Below are positions 46,301 through 48,513 of a stretch of 64,000 nucleotides of DNA, one piece after another. The stretch spans positions 9,004,607 through 9,068,606 of the forward strand of contig NC_060258.1 in NCBI RefSeq assembly GCF_921293095.1. The letters are read 5' to 3'. The notes under the pieces are model-generated. The model was not told the DNA's origin. It saw only the letters and a program-made list of their open reading frames with translations, and did no database searches. The first letter of the stretch is position 1. Every line of letters begins with the position of its first letter. The position numbers and the translations under genes were made by a program. The stretch is from Ischnura elegans (lineage: Eukaryota > Arthropoda > Insecta > Odonata > Coenagrionidae).

Positions 46301-47582
46301 GTCCATGTCTCCCAACGTTTCGATCCGCGACTTGCTGATCATCCTCAGGGGATCTTCCGAATGAAAGAATGAAGAAATTTTCCTTATATATACACTCCAT
46401 CCAAGTTCAGATGTGACCTGATTGGTTCACGCTTGTTGAGGTTTTCCCGCCATTTTTGTCGTATATAATAGACTTCATTATTGGTCTCCAAGCATTGCTG
46501 ATTTGGAAACCAGTGTCCCTGTTGAAGTTGTTGCAGTTGACGCGGATCTGAATGGAGGAGACGAAACTGCTATGCCGAGCTGTCGGAGGAGACGAAACTG
46601 CTGTGCCGAGCACATGGCTACTGGGACCGCCTTGTCAAGGAAGCCATTCAGATCCGCATCAACCGCAACAACTTCAACAGGGACACTGGTTTCCAAATCA
46701 GCAATGCTTGGAGACCAATAATGAAGTCCATTATATATGACAAAAATGGCGGGATAACCTCAACAAGCGTGAACCAATCAGGTTACACCTGAACTCGGAT
46801 GGAGTGTATATATACTGAAAAAAATTTTTGAAGAACGGCATTCGGAAGATCCCCTGAGGATGATCAGCAAGTCGCGGATCGAAACGTCGGGAGACATGGA
46901 CGACATCAACCGGTGGAAAACCCGAGAAACTTTTCTGCGATGTGATCTCTCTTAATTCAACAGTCACTTAAAATGATTAGGATAGTTGGATACCTTTATT
47001 TATTATTTACTGTTGGGTATGCTCTTATATGGAACAAAATGGCCTTAACTAATGGTTTACGTGAAAATTACAGAATATTAAAGGTGTATAAGAATAAAAA
47101 AAATAAGGGTGAAACATTTATCGCTGAAAATGTCATTCAATATACGTAATTGCAGCTGCATTAATGGTATCTAGTTGTCTCGGTACAATTTGCAGAGGTA
47201 GTTAGGCCACCTCACGGGTGTCTCCTTGGTTTGATAAGTGGAGGTTTTACGATATAAAGAGGTTCACTATATAGAGGTTTGCCTATAAATTTACATGTAA
47301 ATCTGATGGGACCAGAGGGTTGGTACGAAGTATGGAGGTTTATGTTTTAAAGAGGTTCACTACATAGAGGTTTTACTGTATGTTACCTATCTTCTCTTCC
47401 CTAGTTACCTCGTCTCGGGGGATGCGGACGGCAAGTGTTACGTTTGGGACTGGAAGACGACAAAGCTGTACAAGAAGTGGAGGGCCCACGACAGTGTGTG
47501 CATCTCGGTGCTGTGGCATCCGAGAGAGACAAGCAAACTGGCCACGGCGGGTTGGGACGGACTCATCAAGTACTGGGACTAG
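4181..47582 (+). CDS. CDC40: CDC40/PRP17 pre-mRNA-processing factor 17, ten exons
   Basis: Orthologue of PRP17/CDC40, a spliceosomal factor that joins for the second catalytic step of splicing (nucleus). Exons 4181-4351, 10665-10881, 12350-12576, 17059-17155, 22194-22417, 25624-25732, 27266-27420, 31206-31339, 40377-40598 and 47405-47582 sum to 1734 nt, or 577 aa, against 579 in human. Every intron is GT-AG and every phase joins cleanly. Family landmarks: [12 protein letters not shown] near the start, [39 protein letters not shown], the linker [10 protein letters not shown], and WD repeats from about residue 282 to the end ([58 protein letters not shown]). The ATG at 4181 is the first in frame. 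No disabling change is seen, although the introns hold dozens of transposons. Confidence 0.97.
4352..5329. other. Intron 1, first part: nothing recognised
   Basis: AT-rich intron sequence. A 30-bp stretch near 4850 (gtagactgtaattggcatgg) recurs near 9822, showing a shared old repeat, but no boundaries can be drawn. Confidence 0.4.
5330..6528. mobile_element. hAT-like MITE with CAGGGTTGAT ends
   Basis: Begins cagggttgattgatttaaat at 5330 and ends gatttttatcaaccctg at 6528, inverted relative to each other, with further TTTAAAT-rich subterminal matches. The CAGGGTTG termini resemble hAT ends. I could not find a clean 8-bp duplication, so the superfamily is tentative. Confidence 0.6.
6842..7446. 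mobile_element. MITE-E copy 1 (pogo/Tigger-like)
   Basis: Starts cagtagattccgtttaatt, ends aaccggaatctactg, with TA on both sides. Contains ggggcagccgcttaatt near both ends in inverted orientation. Full-length (605 bp) and about the size of the two other copies. No transposase frame. Confidence 0.85.
7447..8262. other. Intron 1: nothing recognised
   Basis: AT-rich sequence without open frames of interest or clear repeat boundaries. Confidence 0.4.
8263..8865. mobile_element. MITE-B copy 1
   Basis: Termini gggtggtttcc and ggaaaccaccc, flanked by TA. The body carries cgtgacgtcacagggacc and actccaggagtaataatctt, shared with the copies at 18888, 57000, 58737 and 59402. 603 bp, no coding sequence. 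Confidence 0.8.
8866..9245. other. GC-rich intronic stretch, unassigned
   Basis: 8900-9080 is markedly GC-rich, with C/T- and G/A-rich runs giving overlapping open frames on both strands. These look compositional. No homology recognised. Confidence 0.35.
9255..9700 (-). pseudogene. Tc1-like transposase remnant
   Basis: The minus strand encodes, across frame breaks, the end of a Tc1/mariner DDE transposase: an FQ-DND motif near 9650, then [20 protein letters not shown] near 9480-9550, then an ITAKLVH / [13 protein letters not shown] tail. The PQSPDLN(P/L)IE block holds the region around the third catalytic acidic residue. Stops and a frameshift make it dead. No inverted terminal repeats were located. 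Confidence 0.75.
9902..10069 (+). repeat. Direct repeat, copy 1, ending in gacaccctgta
   Basis: Nearly identical to 10384-10546: ttcatatctttgtaaa, cctgacggctaatgaacatt, gacaaaaagttattt and gataaatgggacaccctg in the same order. The gggtgtccc-type end is common for mariner-like elements, so these are probably two solo ends or truncated copies. Confidence 0.7.
10384..10546 (+). repeat. Direct repeat, copy 2
   Basis: Second copy of 9902-10069, about 480 bp downstream and ending 118 bp before CDC40 exon 2. Confidence 0.7.
10665..10881 (+). CDS. CDC40: CDC40 exon 2 (residues 58-130)
   Basis: Acceptor tccttcctgtag, donor gtgagt, ending in phase 1 within a Gly codon. It encodes [20 protein letters not shown] and [17 protein letters not shown], strongly conserved in PRP17. 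Base composition is much more GC-rich than the introns around it. Confidence 0.95.
10940..11113. mobile_element. Penelope-type fold-back insertion 1 (174 bp)
   Basis: Arms 10940-11005 and 11013-11078 (66 nt each, about two mismatches, 7-nt loop). The left arm is flush with target duplication cacttcaggaata (10927-10939). A 35-bp tail (11079-11113) separates the right arm from the second copy (11114-11126). Tail and arm ends (tttcccggcatatg, gaaacccgagaaa) match the insertion at 46231-46937, which carries Penelope-like coding sequence. Confidence 0.85.
11140..11545 (-). pseudogene. RTE-type reverse transcriptase C-terminal remnant
   Basis: Minus-strand peptide [31 protein letters not shown] and [15 protein letters not shown] is the characteristic tail of RTE/BovB-class ORFs. 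Upstream, IEAFEMWFY occurs in another frame (frameshift). Only the last ~130 codons are present. The same tail appears at 1-480 and 49945-50300. Confidence 0.75.
11546..11943. other. Intron 2: nothing recognised
   Basis: No open frame of interest and no clear repeat boundary. Confidence 0.35.
11944..12257 (+). repeat. Tandem duplication, 157-bp unit, two copies
   Basis: gagttacaagtaattattta recurs at 11944 and 12101, and the intervening 157 bp is repeated almost without change (one clear A/G difference). The high identity suggests a recent event. The second copy ends about 90 bp before CDC40 exon 3. Confidence 0.9.
12350..12576 (+). CDS. CDC40: CDC40 exon 3 (residues 130-205)
   Basis: Acceptor gtgtgtag, donor gtgagt, phase 0 at the end. 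Encodes [10 protein letters not shown], an Arg/Lys run and [20 protein letters not shown], all colinear with human PRP17. Confidence 0.95.
12661..13204 (-). mobile_element. Non-autonomous Helitron derivative, copy 1
   Basis: On the minus strand it starts tttctactgtatagatacc, carries a decayed copy of the helicase end, and finishes with the hairpin GCCCGCT-TTC-AGCGGGC plus GCACGCTCG followed by T. The same ends occur in the helicase-bearing copy at 29837-30472. A 3' hairpin about 10 nt from the end and insertion before T fit Helitrons, although the terminal CTCG departs from CTRR. Confidence 0.75.
13495..14192. mobile_element. MITE-A copy 1 (pogo/Tigger-like)
   Basis: Begins cagtaaaaacctctctgtag and ends gtaaagaggttttactg. 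TA precedes it and AA (probably decayed TA) follows. 698 bp, with internal gtgaacctctttacat and tttacatgtaaatttatagg blocks shared with copies at 22432, 46004 and 55611. Confidence 0.85.
14313..15121. mobile_element. MITE-D copy 1 (pogo/Tigger-like)
   Basis: Ends cagtgagccctcgtttaacg and aacgaggactcactg, flanked by TA. The body has short inverted matches such as aaatgtgacgacaaacgaaa and gtgacgttatcgcgaaatga. The short open frame inside (14732-14935) is not conserved as protein among copies. Confidence 0.85.
15124..15759. mobile_element. MITE-F, composite of two partial copies
   Basis: Starts cagtggaaccacgatctatc directly after the TA that also closes MITE-D, and ends ggggttctgctg before TA. 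A second left end (cagtggaacctttatctatc) occurs at 15371, so a truncated copy lies in front of a fuller one. Confidence 0.75.
15909..16860 (-). mobile_element. Mariner element (952 bp), inactive
   Basis: Inverted ends CGAGGGTTGTACCAAAAGCA at 15909 and its complement (ggtacaaccctcg) ending 16860. The target flanks are CA (15907-15908, a decayed TA) and TA (16861-16862). The neighbouring inverted arm (13206-13362) shows the uninterrupted target sequence. Confidence 0.9.
16257..16700 (-). pseudogene. Mariner transposase N-terminal fragment
   Basis: The frame from 16700 encodes a mariner-type helix-turn-helix half ([58 protein letters not shown]). It ends at a stop at 16257. In other frames beyond it, [11 protein letters not shown] and IPETK are still readable, i.e. 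the start of the catalytic domain with its first Asp region. Frameshifts and stops make it non-functional. Confidence 0.85.
17059..17155 (+). CDS. CDC40: CDC40 exon 4 (residues 206-238)
   Basis: A short exon between acceptor cttgtcag and donor gtgagt. Encodes [18 protein letters not shown] and ends KTVLH plus one nt. It corresponds to the charged helical segment before the WD domain. Confidence 0.93.
17156..18330. other. Intron 4, first part: no gene
   Basis: Duplicated 30-bp phrase cctcgccacctcatcctgtc at 17173 and about 17848. A fragment at 18062-18150 (tacagtaaactctcgattat) looks like the end of another pogo-like MITE. Nothing else recognised. Confidence 0.4.
18345..18585 (-). repeat. SINE-2 copy, tRNA head truncated
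   Basis: Shares gggtcgtgcttactaagcca, caggaaccagtgactttg and gcgcacgggtgcaaagttaa with copies at 19505 and 20560. It preserves the uninterrupted site into which MITE-D copy 2 inserted in the neighbouring copy. Confidence 0.65.
18615..18886 (+). pseudogene. Penelope-like element GIY-YIG endonuclease remnant
   Basis: The frame reads [20 protein letters not shown], then [20 protein letters not shown] and LSSTWKPVL, the C-terminal half of the endonuclease of Penelope-like retroelements. The GIY-YIG motif itself and the whole reverse transcriptase are missing. A (TATC)n run precedes it. It joins MITE-B copy 2, which supplies the last residues of the open frame. Confidence 0.8.
18888..19296. mobile_element. 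MITE-B copy 2, left-truncated
   Basis: Matches MITE-B from gcatgcatgag to the terminus ggaaaccaccc before TA. Same orientation as copy 1. Confidence 0.75.
19505..20555 (-). repeat. SINE-2 copy split by MITE-D
   Basis: tRNA-like head on the minus strand near 19566-19632 (B-box complement gggattcgaacc, A-box region tggtgtaattagttag), then body, then MITE-D copy 2 at 19659-20411, then body again to about 20555. The sequence across 18440-18470 is the same body without the insert. Confidence 0.7.
19659..20411. mobile_element. MITE-D copy 2, reversed
   Basis: cagtgagtcctcgttctaca to aggactcactg with TA on both sides. Orientation is opposite to copies 1 and 3. Confidence 0.87.
20560..20745 (+). 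repeat. SINE-2 copy with tRNA-derived head
   Basis: ggcttggtggtaaaactggc gives an A-box-like start, and gtttgaatcccggc a B-box. It is followed by the family body to ccacttgttcctgcac-type sequence. The head is too divergent to be a working tRNA. Confidence 0.65.
21135..21305 (-). mobile_element. Helitron derivative, copy 2 (3' end only)
   Basis: Contains the 3' hairpin (GCCCGCTGGGAGCAGGC on the minus strand), the GCACGCTCG|T end and about 130 bp of the helicase end. It is cut off by the Penelope fragment that follows. Confidence 0.7.
21340..22060 (-). pseudogene. Penelope-like element: linker, GIY-YIG endonuclease and 3' UTR
   Basis: The minus-strand frame 22048-21467 (193 aa) contains the linker between reverse transcriptase and endonuclease ([30 protein letters not shown]), then [20 protein letters not shown] (GIY-YIG core with a CxxC pair), [20 protein letters not shown] and [19 protein letters not shown]. 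The endonuclease domain is open and looks well preserved. The reverse transcriptase upstream is absent, so it is a 5'-truncated copy. Downstream, the UTR carries GACC-loop-GGTC followed by GCGAAACGTC (21391-21420), a decayed hammerhead-like core typical of these elements. Confidence 0.88.
22194..22417 (+). CDS. CDC40: CDC40 exon 5 (residues 238-312)
   Basis: Acceptor atattgcag, donor gtctgt. Encodes [18 protein letters not shown] and the first WD repeat ([15 protein letters not shown] ... SCSMDCRVK). A MITE starts only 14 nt past the donor (22432). Confidence 0.95.
22432..23125. mobile_element. MITE-A copy 2, adjacent to the exon 5 donor
   Basis: cggtaaaacctctatgcag to gtaaagaggttttactg, 694 bp, same orientation as copy 1. 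It starts 14 nt after the intron 5 donor GT. Confidence 0.85.
23140..23364 (+). repeat. SINE-3, tRNA-derived
   Basis: A-box-like ggtggctagagtgttggc at 23152 and B-box gggttcaaatcc at 23188, followed by a body containing cggatgggacgttaagccgt. That GACGTTAAGC phrase is a recurrent body motif in animal SINEs and LINE tails. Confidence 0.7.
23371..23996. mobile_element. MITE with CAGGGTTCCCA ends, copy 1 (hAT-like termini)
   Basis: cagggttcccactcttccg to gcgtggcaaccctg. CTTAC occurs at both borders (23366-23370, 23997-24001). Internally rich in accgtgaatt repeats in both orientations. Second copy at 48514. Confidence 0.75.
24002..24931. other. Intron 5 remainder: no gene
   Basis: AT-rich. A MITE-A right end (cagaggttttactg) at 24493 marks a further degraded copy. 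No coding sequence seen. Confidence 0.4.
24934..25552. mobile_element. MITE-E copy 2
   Basis: cagtagattccgcttaatgg to accggaatctactg with TA on both sides. Ends 71 bp before CDC40 exon 6. Confidence 0.88.
25624..25732 (+). CDS. CDC40: CDC40 exon 6 (residues 313-349)
   Basis: Acceptor cgatcag, donor gtgagt. Encodes [20 protein letters not shown] and [17 protein letters not shown] of WD repeat 2. Confidence 0.95.
26154..26622. mobile_element. Inverted-repeat element (MITE), family not assigned
   Basis: atagaaaacgaattctcaat at 26154 is inverted at 26600-26622 (attgagaattcgttttctat). The interior has acacacgcac/cattcactca phrases repeated at 26300 and 26470. No coding sequence. Confidence 0.6.
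26623..27265. other. Intron 6 end: nothing recognised
   Basis: AT-rich sequence only. Confidence 0.35.
27266..27420 (+). CDS. CDC40: CDC40 exon 7 (residues 349-400)
   Basis: Acceptor tttttgtag, donor gtaagg. Encodes [19 protein letters not shown] and [15 protein letters not shown], then [11 protein letters not shown]. Phase 0 at the end. Confidence 0.95.
27751..28155 (-). pseudogene. Unidentified 134-codon ORF in a GC-rich island
   Basis: I do not recognise the product. The frame is compositionally protein-like ([77 protein letters not shown]) and lies in a 600-bp island (27570-28190) clearly richer in G+C than the intron around it. It could be a retrocopy or mobile-element fragment, or an exon of an unseen nested gene. 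No splice sites or promoter could be supported. Confidence 0.3.
28569..29228 (+). mobile_element. PIF/Harbinger element, internally deleted (660 bp)
   Basis: Perfect 12-bp inverted ends GGCTGGTCGTAC / GTACGACCAGCC, each bordered by the 3-bp target TAA (28566-28568 and 29229-29231), as expected for PIF/Harbinger. It contains the N-terminal part of the transposase. Confidence 0.88.
28835..29065 (+). pseudogene. Harbinger transposase N-terminal fragment
   Basis: [20 protein letters not shown] then [20 protein letters not shown] and [18 protein letters not shown] match the region preceding the catalytic domain in HARBI1-type transposases (W-hydrophobic-NP, G-(E/A)-(F/Y), FF-Y-RM-TF-(D/R)-LL pattern). 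The DDE domain has been lost and the frame stops at 29065. Sequence 5' of 28835 in the same frame is probably not coding. Confidence 0.8.
29837..30472 (+). mobile_element. Helitron deletion derivative with helicase C-terminus
   Basis: Left part (29837-29995) equals the 5' end of the non-autonomous copies at 12661 and 58953. Right part encodes the helicase end. The terminus has hairpin GCCTGCT-GGG-AGCGGGC (30444-30460) and ends CGCGCTTG followed by T. Most of the Rep/helicase gene is deleted. Confidence 0.85.
30032..30475 (+). pseudogene. Helitron Pif1-like helicase, last ~147 residues
   Basis: [15 protein letters not shown], then [20 protein letters not shown] and [20 protein letters not shown] are the final motifs of the Helitron Pif1-family helicase. 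The usual INKSQGQT motif reads INKAQDQT here. The frame remains open to TAA at 30473-30475, past the usual end, using terminal-hairpin sequence as codons. There is no start or upstream domain, so it is a fragment. Confidence 0.88.
30687..30840 (-). repeat. LINE 3' end with (TTA)n tail
   Basis: aataataataataatattta followed by ccattaagaacataagatg is the reverse of 41697-41757, where the same end is in + orientation. Non-coding UTR of a non-LTR element. Confidence 0.5.
31206..31339 (+). CDS. CDC40: CDC40 exon 8 (residues 401-445)
   Basis: Acceptor ttttctgcag, donor gtgagt. Encodes [20 protein letters not shown] and [20 protein letters not shown], among the most conserved PRP17 sequence. The next intron is the longest, about 9 kb. 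Confidence 0.96.
31340..32240. other. Intron 8 start: GC-richer stretch, possible LTR remnant
   Basis: 31400-31900 is GC-richer than its surroundings. On the minus strand a CTATATAA box (near 31860) is followed about 300 bp later by AATAAA (near 31555), an arrangement seen in LTRs, but no matching second LTR, TG/CA borders or gag/pol sequence were found. Confidence 0.25.
32245..32760 (-). pseudogene. LINE C-terminal and 3' UTR remnant
   Basis: On the minus strand, 32625-32485 reads [17 protein letters not shown] then [17 protein letters not shown], the NxLP...F..LK..L....YS pattern that closes many non-LTR (CR1/Jockey-like) ORFs. The rest is UTR, ending near an AATAAATTAA stretch at 32263. 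Confidence 0.6.
33027..33300 (-). repeat. SINE-1 copy split by a fold-back insertion
   Basis: tRNA-like head on the minus strand: ccttgaccgggattcgaacc (B-box complement) through tttccggccgagtgctttagca. It is interrupted at 33102 and resumes at 33277 with the duplicated gagtgctttagca. Confidence 0.75.
33103..33276. mobile_element. Penelope-type fold-back insertion 2 (174 bp)
   Basis: Perfect 61-62 nt arms (33136-33197 and 33216-33277, 18-nt loop). The right arm is flush with the target copy gagtgctttagca (33277-33289). A tail of about 33 bp (tgtgactacgtagatttccg...) separates the left arm from the first copy (33090-33102). The loop and right arm contain ggtgatgacagcagtgct and agcgaaac, resembling a decayed hammerhead core. 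Confidence 0.88.
33518..33810. repeat. Inverted SINE-1 ends
   Basis: About 50 bp around aatatccacagggaagaatg occurs inverted at 33518-33575 and direct at 33758-33810, giving two partial SINE-1 copies head to head. Confidence 0.6.
33795..33867 (+). repeat. SINE-1 tRNA-like head, nearly full cloverleaf
   Basis: Acceptor arms gcctcgg / tcaaggc pair at 6 of 7 positions. The D-arm is gcttaactggctaaagc, anticodon stem ctcga/tcggg, and T-arm cgggttcaaatcccg with B-box gggttcaaatcc. Position 33 is C rather than U, and the unit recurs with SINE tails, so I call it SINE-derived rather than a functional tRNA gene. Confidence 0.7.
34124..34195 (-). repeat. SINE-1 fragment
   Basis: aaatcattcgccttgaccgg and gattcgaacccagatccc repeat the family head in antisense. 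Confidence 0.65.
34380..34462. mobile_element. MITE-B end fragment
   Basis: tactccaggggtaataattt to attggaaaccaacctat, a degraded right end of MITE-B. Confidence 0.55.
34479..34793 (+). pseudogene. Fragment of an uncharacterised mobile-element ORF
   Basis: The frame contains [20 protein letters not shown] and [21 protein letters not shown](V/I)hhxF...K...Y.hxhV followed by FMHP.GP...F.WP pattern is familiar from uncharacterised repetitive proteins in arthropod genomes, but I cannot name the superfamily. It has no proper start and ends at TGA 34791-34793. Confidence 0.4.
34800..35740. other. Intron 8: nothing recognised
   Basis: AT-rich, no convincing coding frame or repeat border. Confidence 0.35.
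35740..35925 (+). repeat. SINE-1 palindromic fragment
   Basis: ccgccttgaccgg in antisense is joined to gatccgggttcgaatcccgg in sense within 60 bp, making a hairpin of two SINE-1 heads. Confidence 0.65.
36000..36735. other. Intron 8: nothing recognised
   Basis: No open frame or repeat border that I can support. Confidence 0.3.
36859..39886 (-). mobile_element. hAT element, 3028 bp, degenerate
   Basis: Ends TAGTGATGGGTCGATTCC and GGAATCGAACCGACCCATCACTA (given here in two short parts), with an 8-bp target duplication GTATTTTC at 36851-36858 and 39887-39894. A paralogous repeat near 41436-41480 shows the unoccupied target (tgtggagggcatttt...atgtagcaacta). Only the transposase C-terminus is recognisable inside. 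Confidence 0.9.
37328..37642 (-). pseudogene. hAT transposase dimerisation domain
   Basis: [40 protein letters not shown] and [16 protein letters not shown] follow the hAT C-terminal dimerisation pattern (E-x-YL...P..W...YP.L..LA+..L.hP.SVxSER.FS). Orientation is antisense to CDC40. The BED finger and catalytic part are not recognisable in the rest of the element. Confidence 0.82.
40035..40225. mobile_element. MITE-A fragment (copy 3)
   Basis: tagtaaaacctctttacat through ccaaaatttgggcaatttga to gcatgcattagtgaac. The right half is missing. Confidence 0.7.
40377..40598 (+). CDS. CDC40: CDC40 exon 9 (residues 445-519)
   Basis: Acceptor actcatccag, donor gtttgt. Encodes [39 protein letters not shown] and [16 protein letters not shown]. 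Confidence 0.95.
40661..41276. mobile_element. MITE-E copy 3, reversed
   Basis: cagtagattccggttaatta to aaacggaatctattg with TA borders. It starts 63 nt past the exon 9 donor. Confidence 0.87.
41590..41690. mobile_element. MITE-C left-end fragment
   Basis: cagtggaacctcgttaaagc to aataagcgtgttaaaaaa, identical in layout to the start of 42088. It breaks off at a LINE 3' end. Confidence 0.75.
41697..41757 (+). repeat. LINE 3' end with (TAT)n tail
   Basis: atgttcttaatggaaaattt then aacaataaatattattatta. Same end as 30687-30840 in the other orientation. Confidence 0.5.
42088..42670. mobile_element. MITE-C copy 1 (pogo/Tigger-like)
   Basis: cagtggaacctcgttaaagc to tatatcgaggttgcactg, 583 bp, TA on both sides. 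No transposase. Confidence 0.87.
42841..43110 (+). repeat. Direct repeat K, copy 1
   Basis: Contains aaataacccaagacgtgtcc and gagatgggtgtggtccccta, repeated at 43706 with roughly 93% identity by eye. Could be a solo long terminal repeat or one half of an 865-bp duplication. Confidence 0.7.
43115..43690. mobile_element. Repeat J between the K copies
   Basis: Begins taaccagtgacgtg and ends cacgtcaccggttaag. It repeats cagtgacgtgcggtct / agaccgcacgtcac inside. A part (gagtgggatgtccttgttat) recurs at 54307-54400. Confidence 0.55.
43706..43980 (+). repeat. Direct repeat K, copy 2
   Basis: Second copy of 42841-43110 in the same orientation. Confidence 0.7.
43981..46003. other. Intron 9 stretch: no gene
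   Basis: Only a shared phrase gggctcagtacagcagtcat (also at 54255) and AT-rich filler. Open frames here are short and unsupported. Confidence 0.35.
46553..46740 (+). pseudogene. Penelope endonuclease C-terminal fragment
   Basis: One + frame reads [20 protein letters not shown] then [20 protein letters not shown], matching the end of the GIY-YIG endonuclease in the other Penelope remnants here. The inverted arm 46265-46554 encodes part of it on the minus strand. Confidence 0.8.
46854..46885 (+). ncRNA. Hammerhead-like ribozyme core in the Penelope end
   Basis: CTGAGGA (CUGANGA box), stem II formed by GATC (46862-46865) and GATC (46877-46880), then GAAAC. The mirror copy is at 46317-46348 on the minus strand. 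Penelope-like elements are known to carry hammerhead motifs. Stems I and III were not folded, so activity is not claimed. Confidence 0.5.
47405..47582 (+). CDS. CDC40: CDC40 exon 10, terminal (residues 519-577)
   Basis: Acceptor cttcccttag-type (tctcttccctag). Encodes [20 protein letters not shown] and ends [10 protein letters not shown] followed by TAG at 47580-47582, the usual PRP17 C-terminus. The right end of a MITE lies only 26 nt upstream of the exon. Confidence 0.96.
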
Positions 47583-47682
47583 TTAAAGTGCTGTTACGTT
47601 CGGACCACGAGGACAATCTGTGACGGTCGAGTTCTTCCTCCAACATCGCGTGTGTCTGTGTATATAATTATAGTGTTTAAGG

Positions 47683-47688
47683 AATAAA
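47683..47688 (+). terminator. CDC40: CDC40 poly(A) signal AATAAA
   Basis: AATAAA about 100 nt past the stop. A LINE tail (TAA)n begins within a few bases of it, so the cleavage site may lie in inserted sequence. Confidence 0.7.
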
Positions 47689-47691
47689 TAT

Positions 47692-48450
47692 AATAATAAT
47701 AATAATAATAATGTCTTTATTTGCCCAAAGACCAAATACATTTGAAATATACAAGATATAAGGGACGTCAAAATCATAAGTATGTACATGTACAATTCAA
47801 AGAGGATAATTACCTGTTCTCAAAATCTATTTACAAAGGTTTAAAAGCTGTTATTAAGGTAATCGTTAACAGAGTAATACATATCGTTCAGTAATAGCCT
47901 TTTTAATTTACACTTAAACAAATTGATGTTGTTCACATTTTTTTATACATGTAGGTAGTTTGTTAAACAGTTTGATGCCCATTTCCTTTGGGCCCATTTT
48001 AGCTACCTTAGTGCGTACAAAATTGTAATGCAAGTCACTTTGTGACCTAGTGGGGTAATTATGAAAAACACTTTTCATGATGAAATTATTAAAGTTATTT
48101 TTTTACACTCATAATAGTAAATAAAATATACACACAAGGAATCGGTAGAATTTGCAATTCCTTGAAGATTGGTCTGCTGGGAGACCTATAACCTTTGTTA
48201 GCAATTATTCTCATTGCACGTTTCTGGAGATGAAAATTTTTTAAAGCTTGATGGATAGAGCCCCAGAAGATTATGCTGTAAGTAACATGAGGGTAAAAGT
48301 CCCCATAATATAAACTTAACAATGTAGTCTTTCCCACTGTGGAGCTAAGGTGTCTCAGCAAGTAGCTGGTAGAATTTAATTTACTGCTCAATTTACTACC
48401 ACATATACATGGAGATTTGAATGAACTGCAATAAAAAGTGGTCACCATTT
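47692..48450 (-). pseudogene. LINE fragment (CR1/Jockey-like) with (TAA)n tail
   Basis: The minus-strand frame 48448-48095 contains LYYGDFYPHVTYSIIFWGSI, LQKRAMRIIANKGYRSPSRP and IFKELQILPIPCVYI, the thumb/C-terminal region of non-LTR reverse transcriptases (hTYxIxxWG, QKRAhRII, h.ELxILxhP). Its 3' tail is the AAT microsatellite at 47692, directly behind the CDC40 poly(A) signal. 5'-truncated. Confidence 0.78.
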
Positions 48451-48513
48451 TTCTTCCCTTCTGCTGCAGAACCTTGGCTATCCATTGTTCAAATGAATCT
48501 ATTCATTGTATTA

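Larger units (their letters stand above)
46231..46937. mobile_element. Penelope-like inverted dimer (fold-back 3, 707 bp)
   Basis: Arms 46265-46554 and 46646-46937 are inverted copies of a Penelope 3' end with endonuclease remnant. A 34-bp tail (46231-46264) sits at the left. The target duplication cgatgtgatctct lies at 46218-46230 and 46938-46950. Other MITE-A copies show the undisturbed site. Both arms contain CTGAGGA, a GATC/GATC stem and GAAAC in order. Confidence 0.9.
46004..47378. mobile_element. MITE-A copy 4, split by a Penelope fold-back
   Basis: cagtaaaacccctttacatt to catagaggttttactg, TA borders. Its right end lies 26 nt upstream of CDC40 exon 10. The 707-bp Penelope insert plus 13-bp duplication accounts for its extra length. 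Confidence 0.87.
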
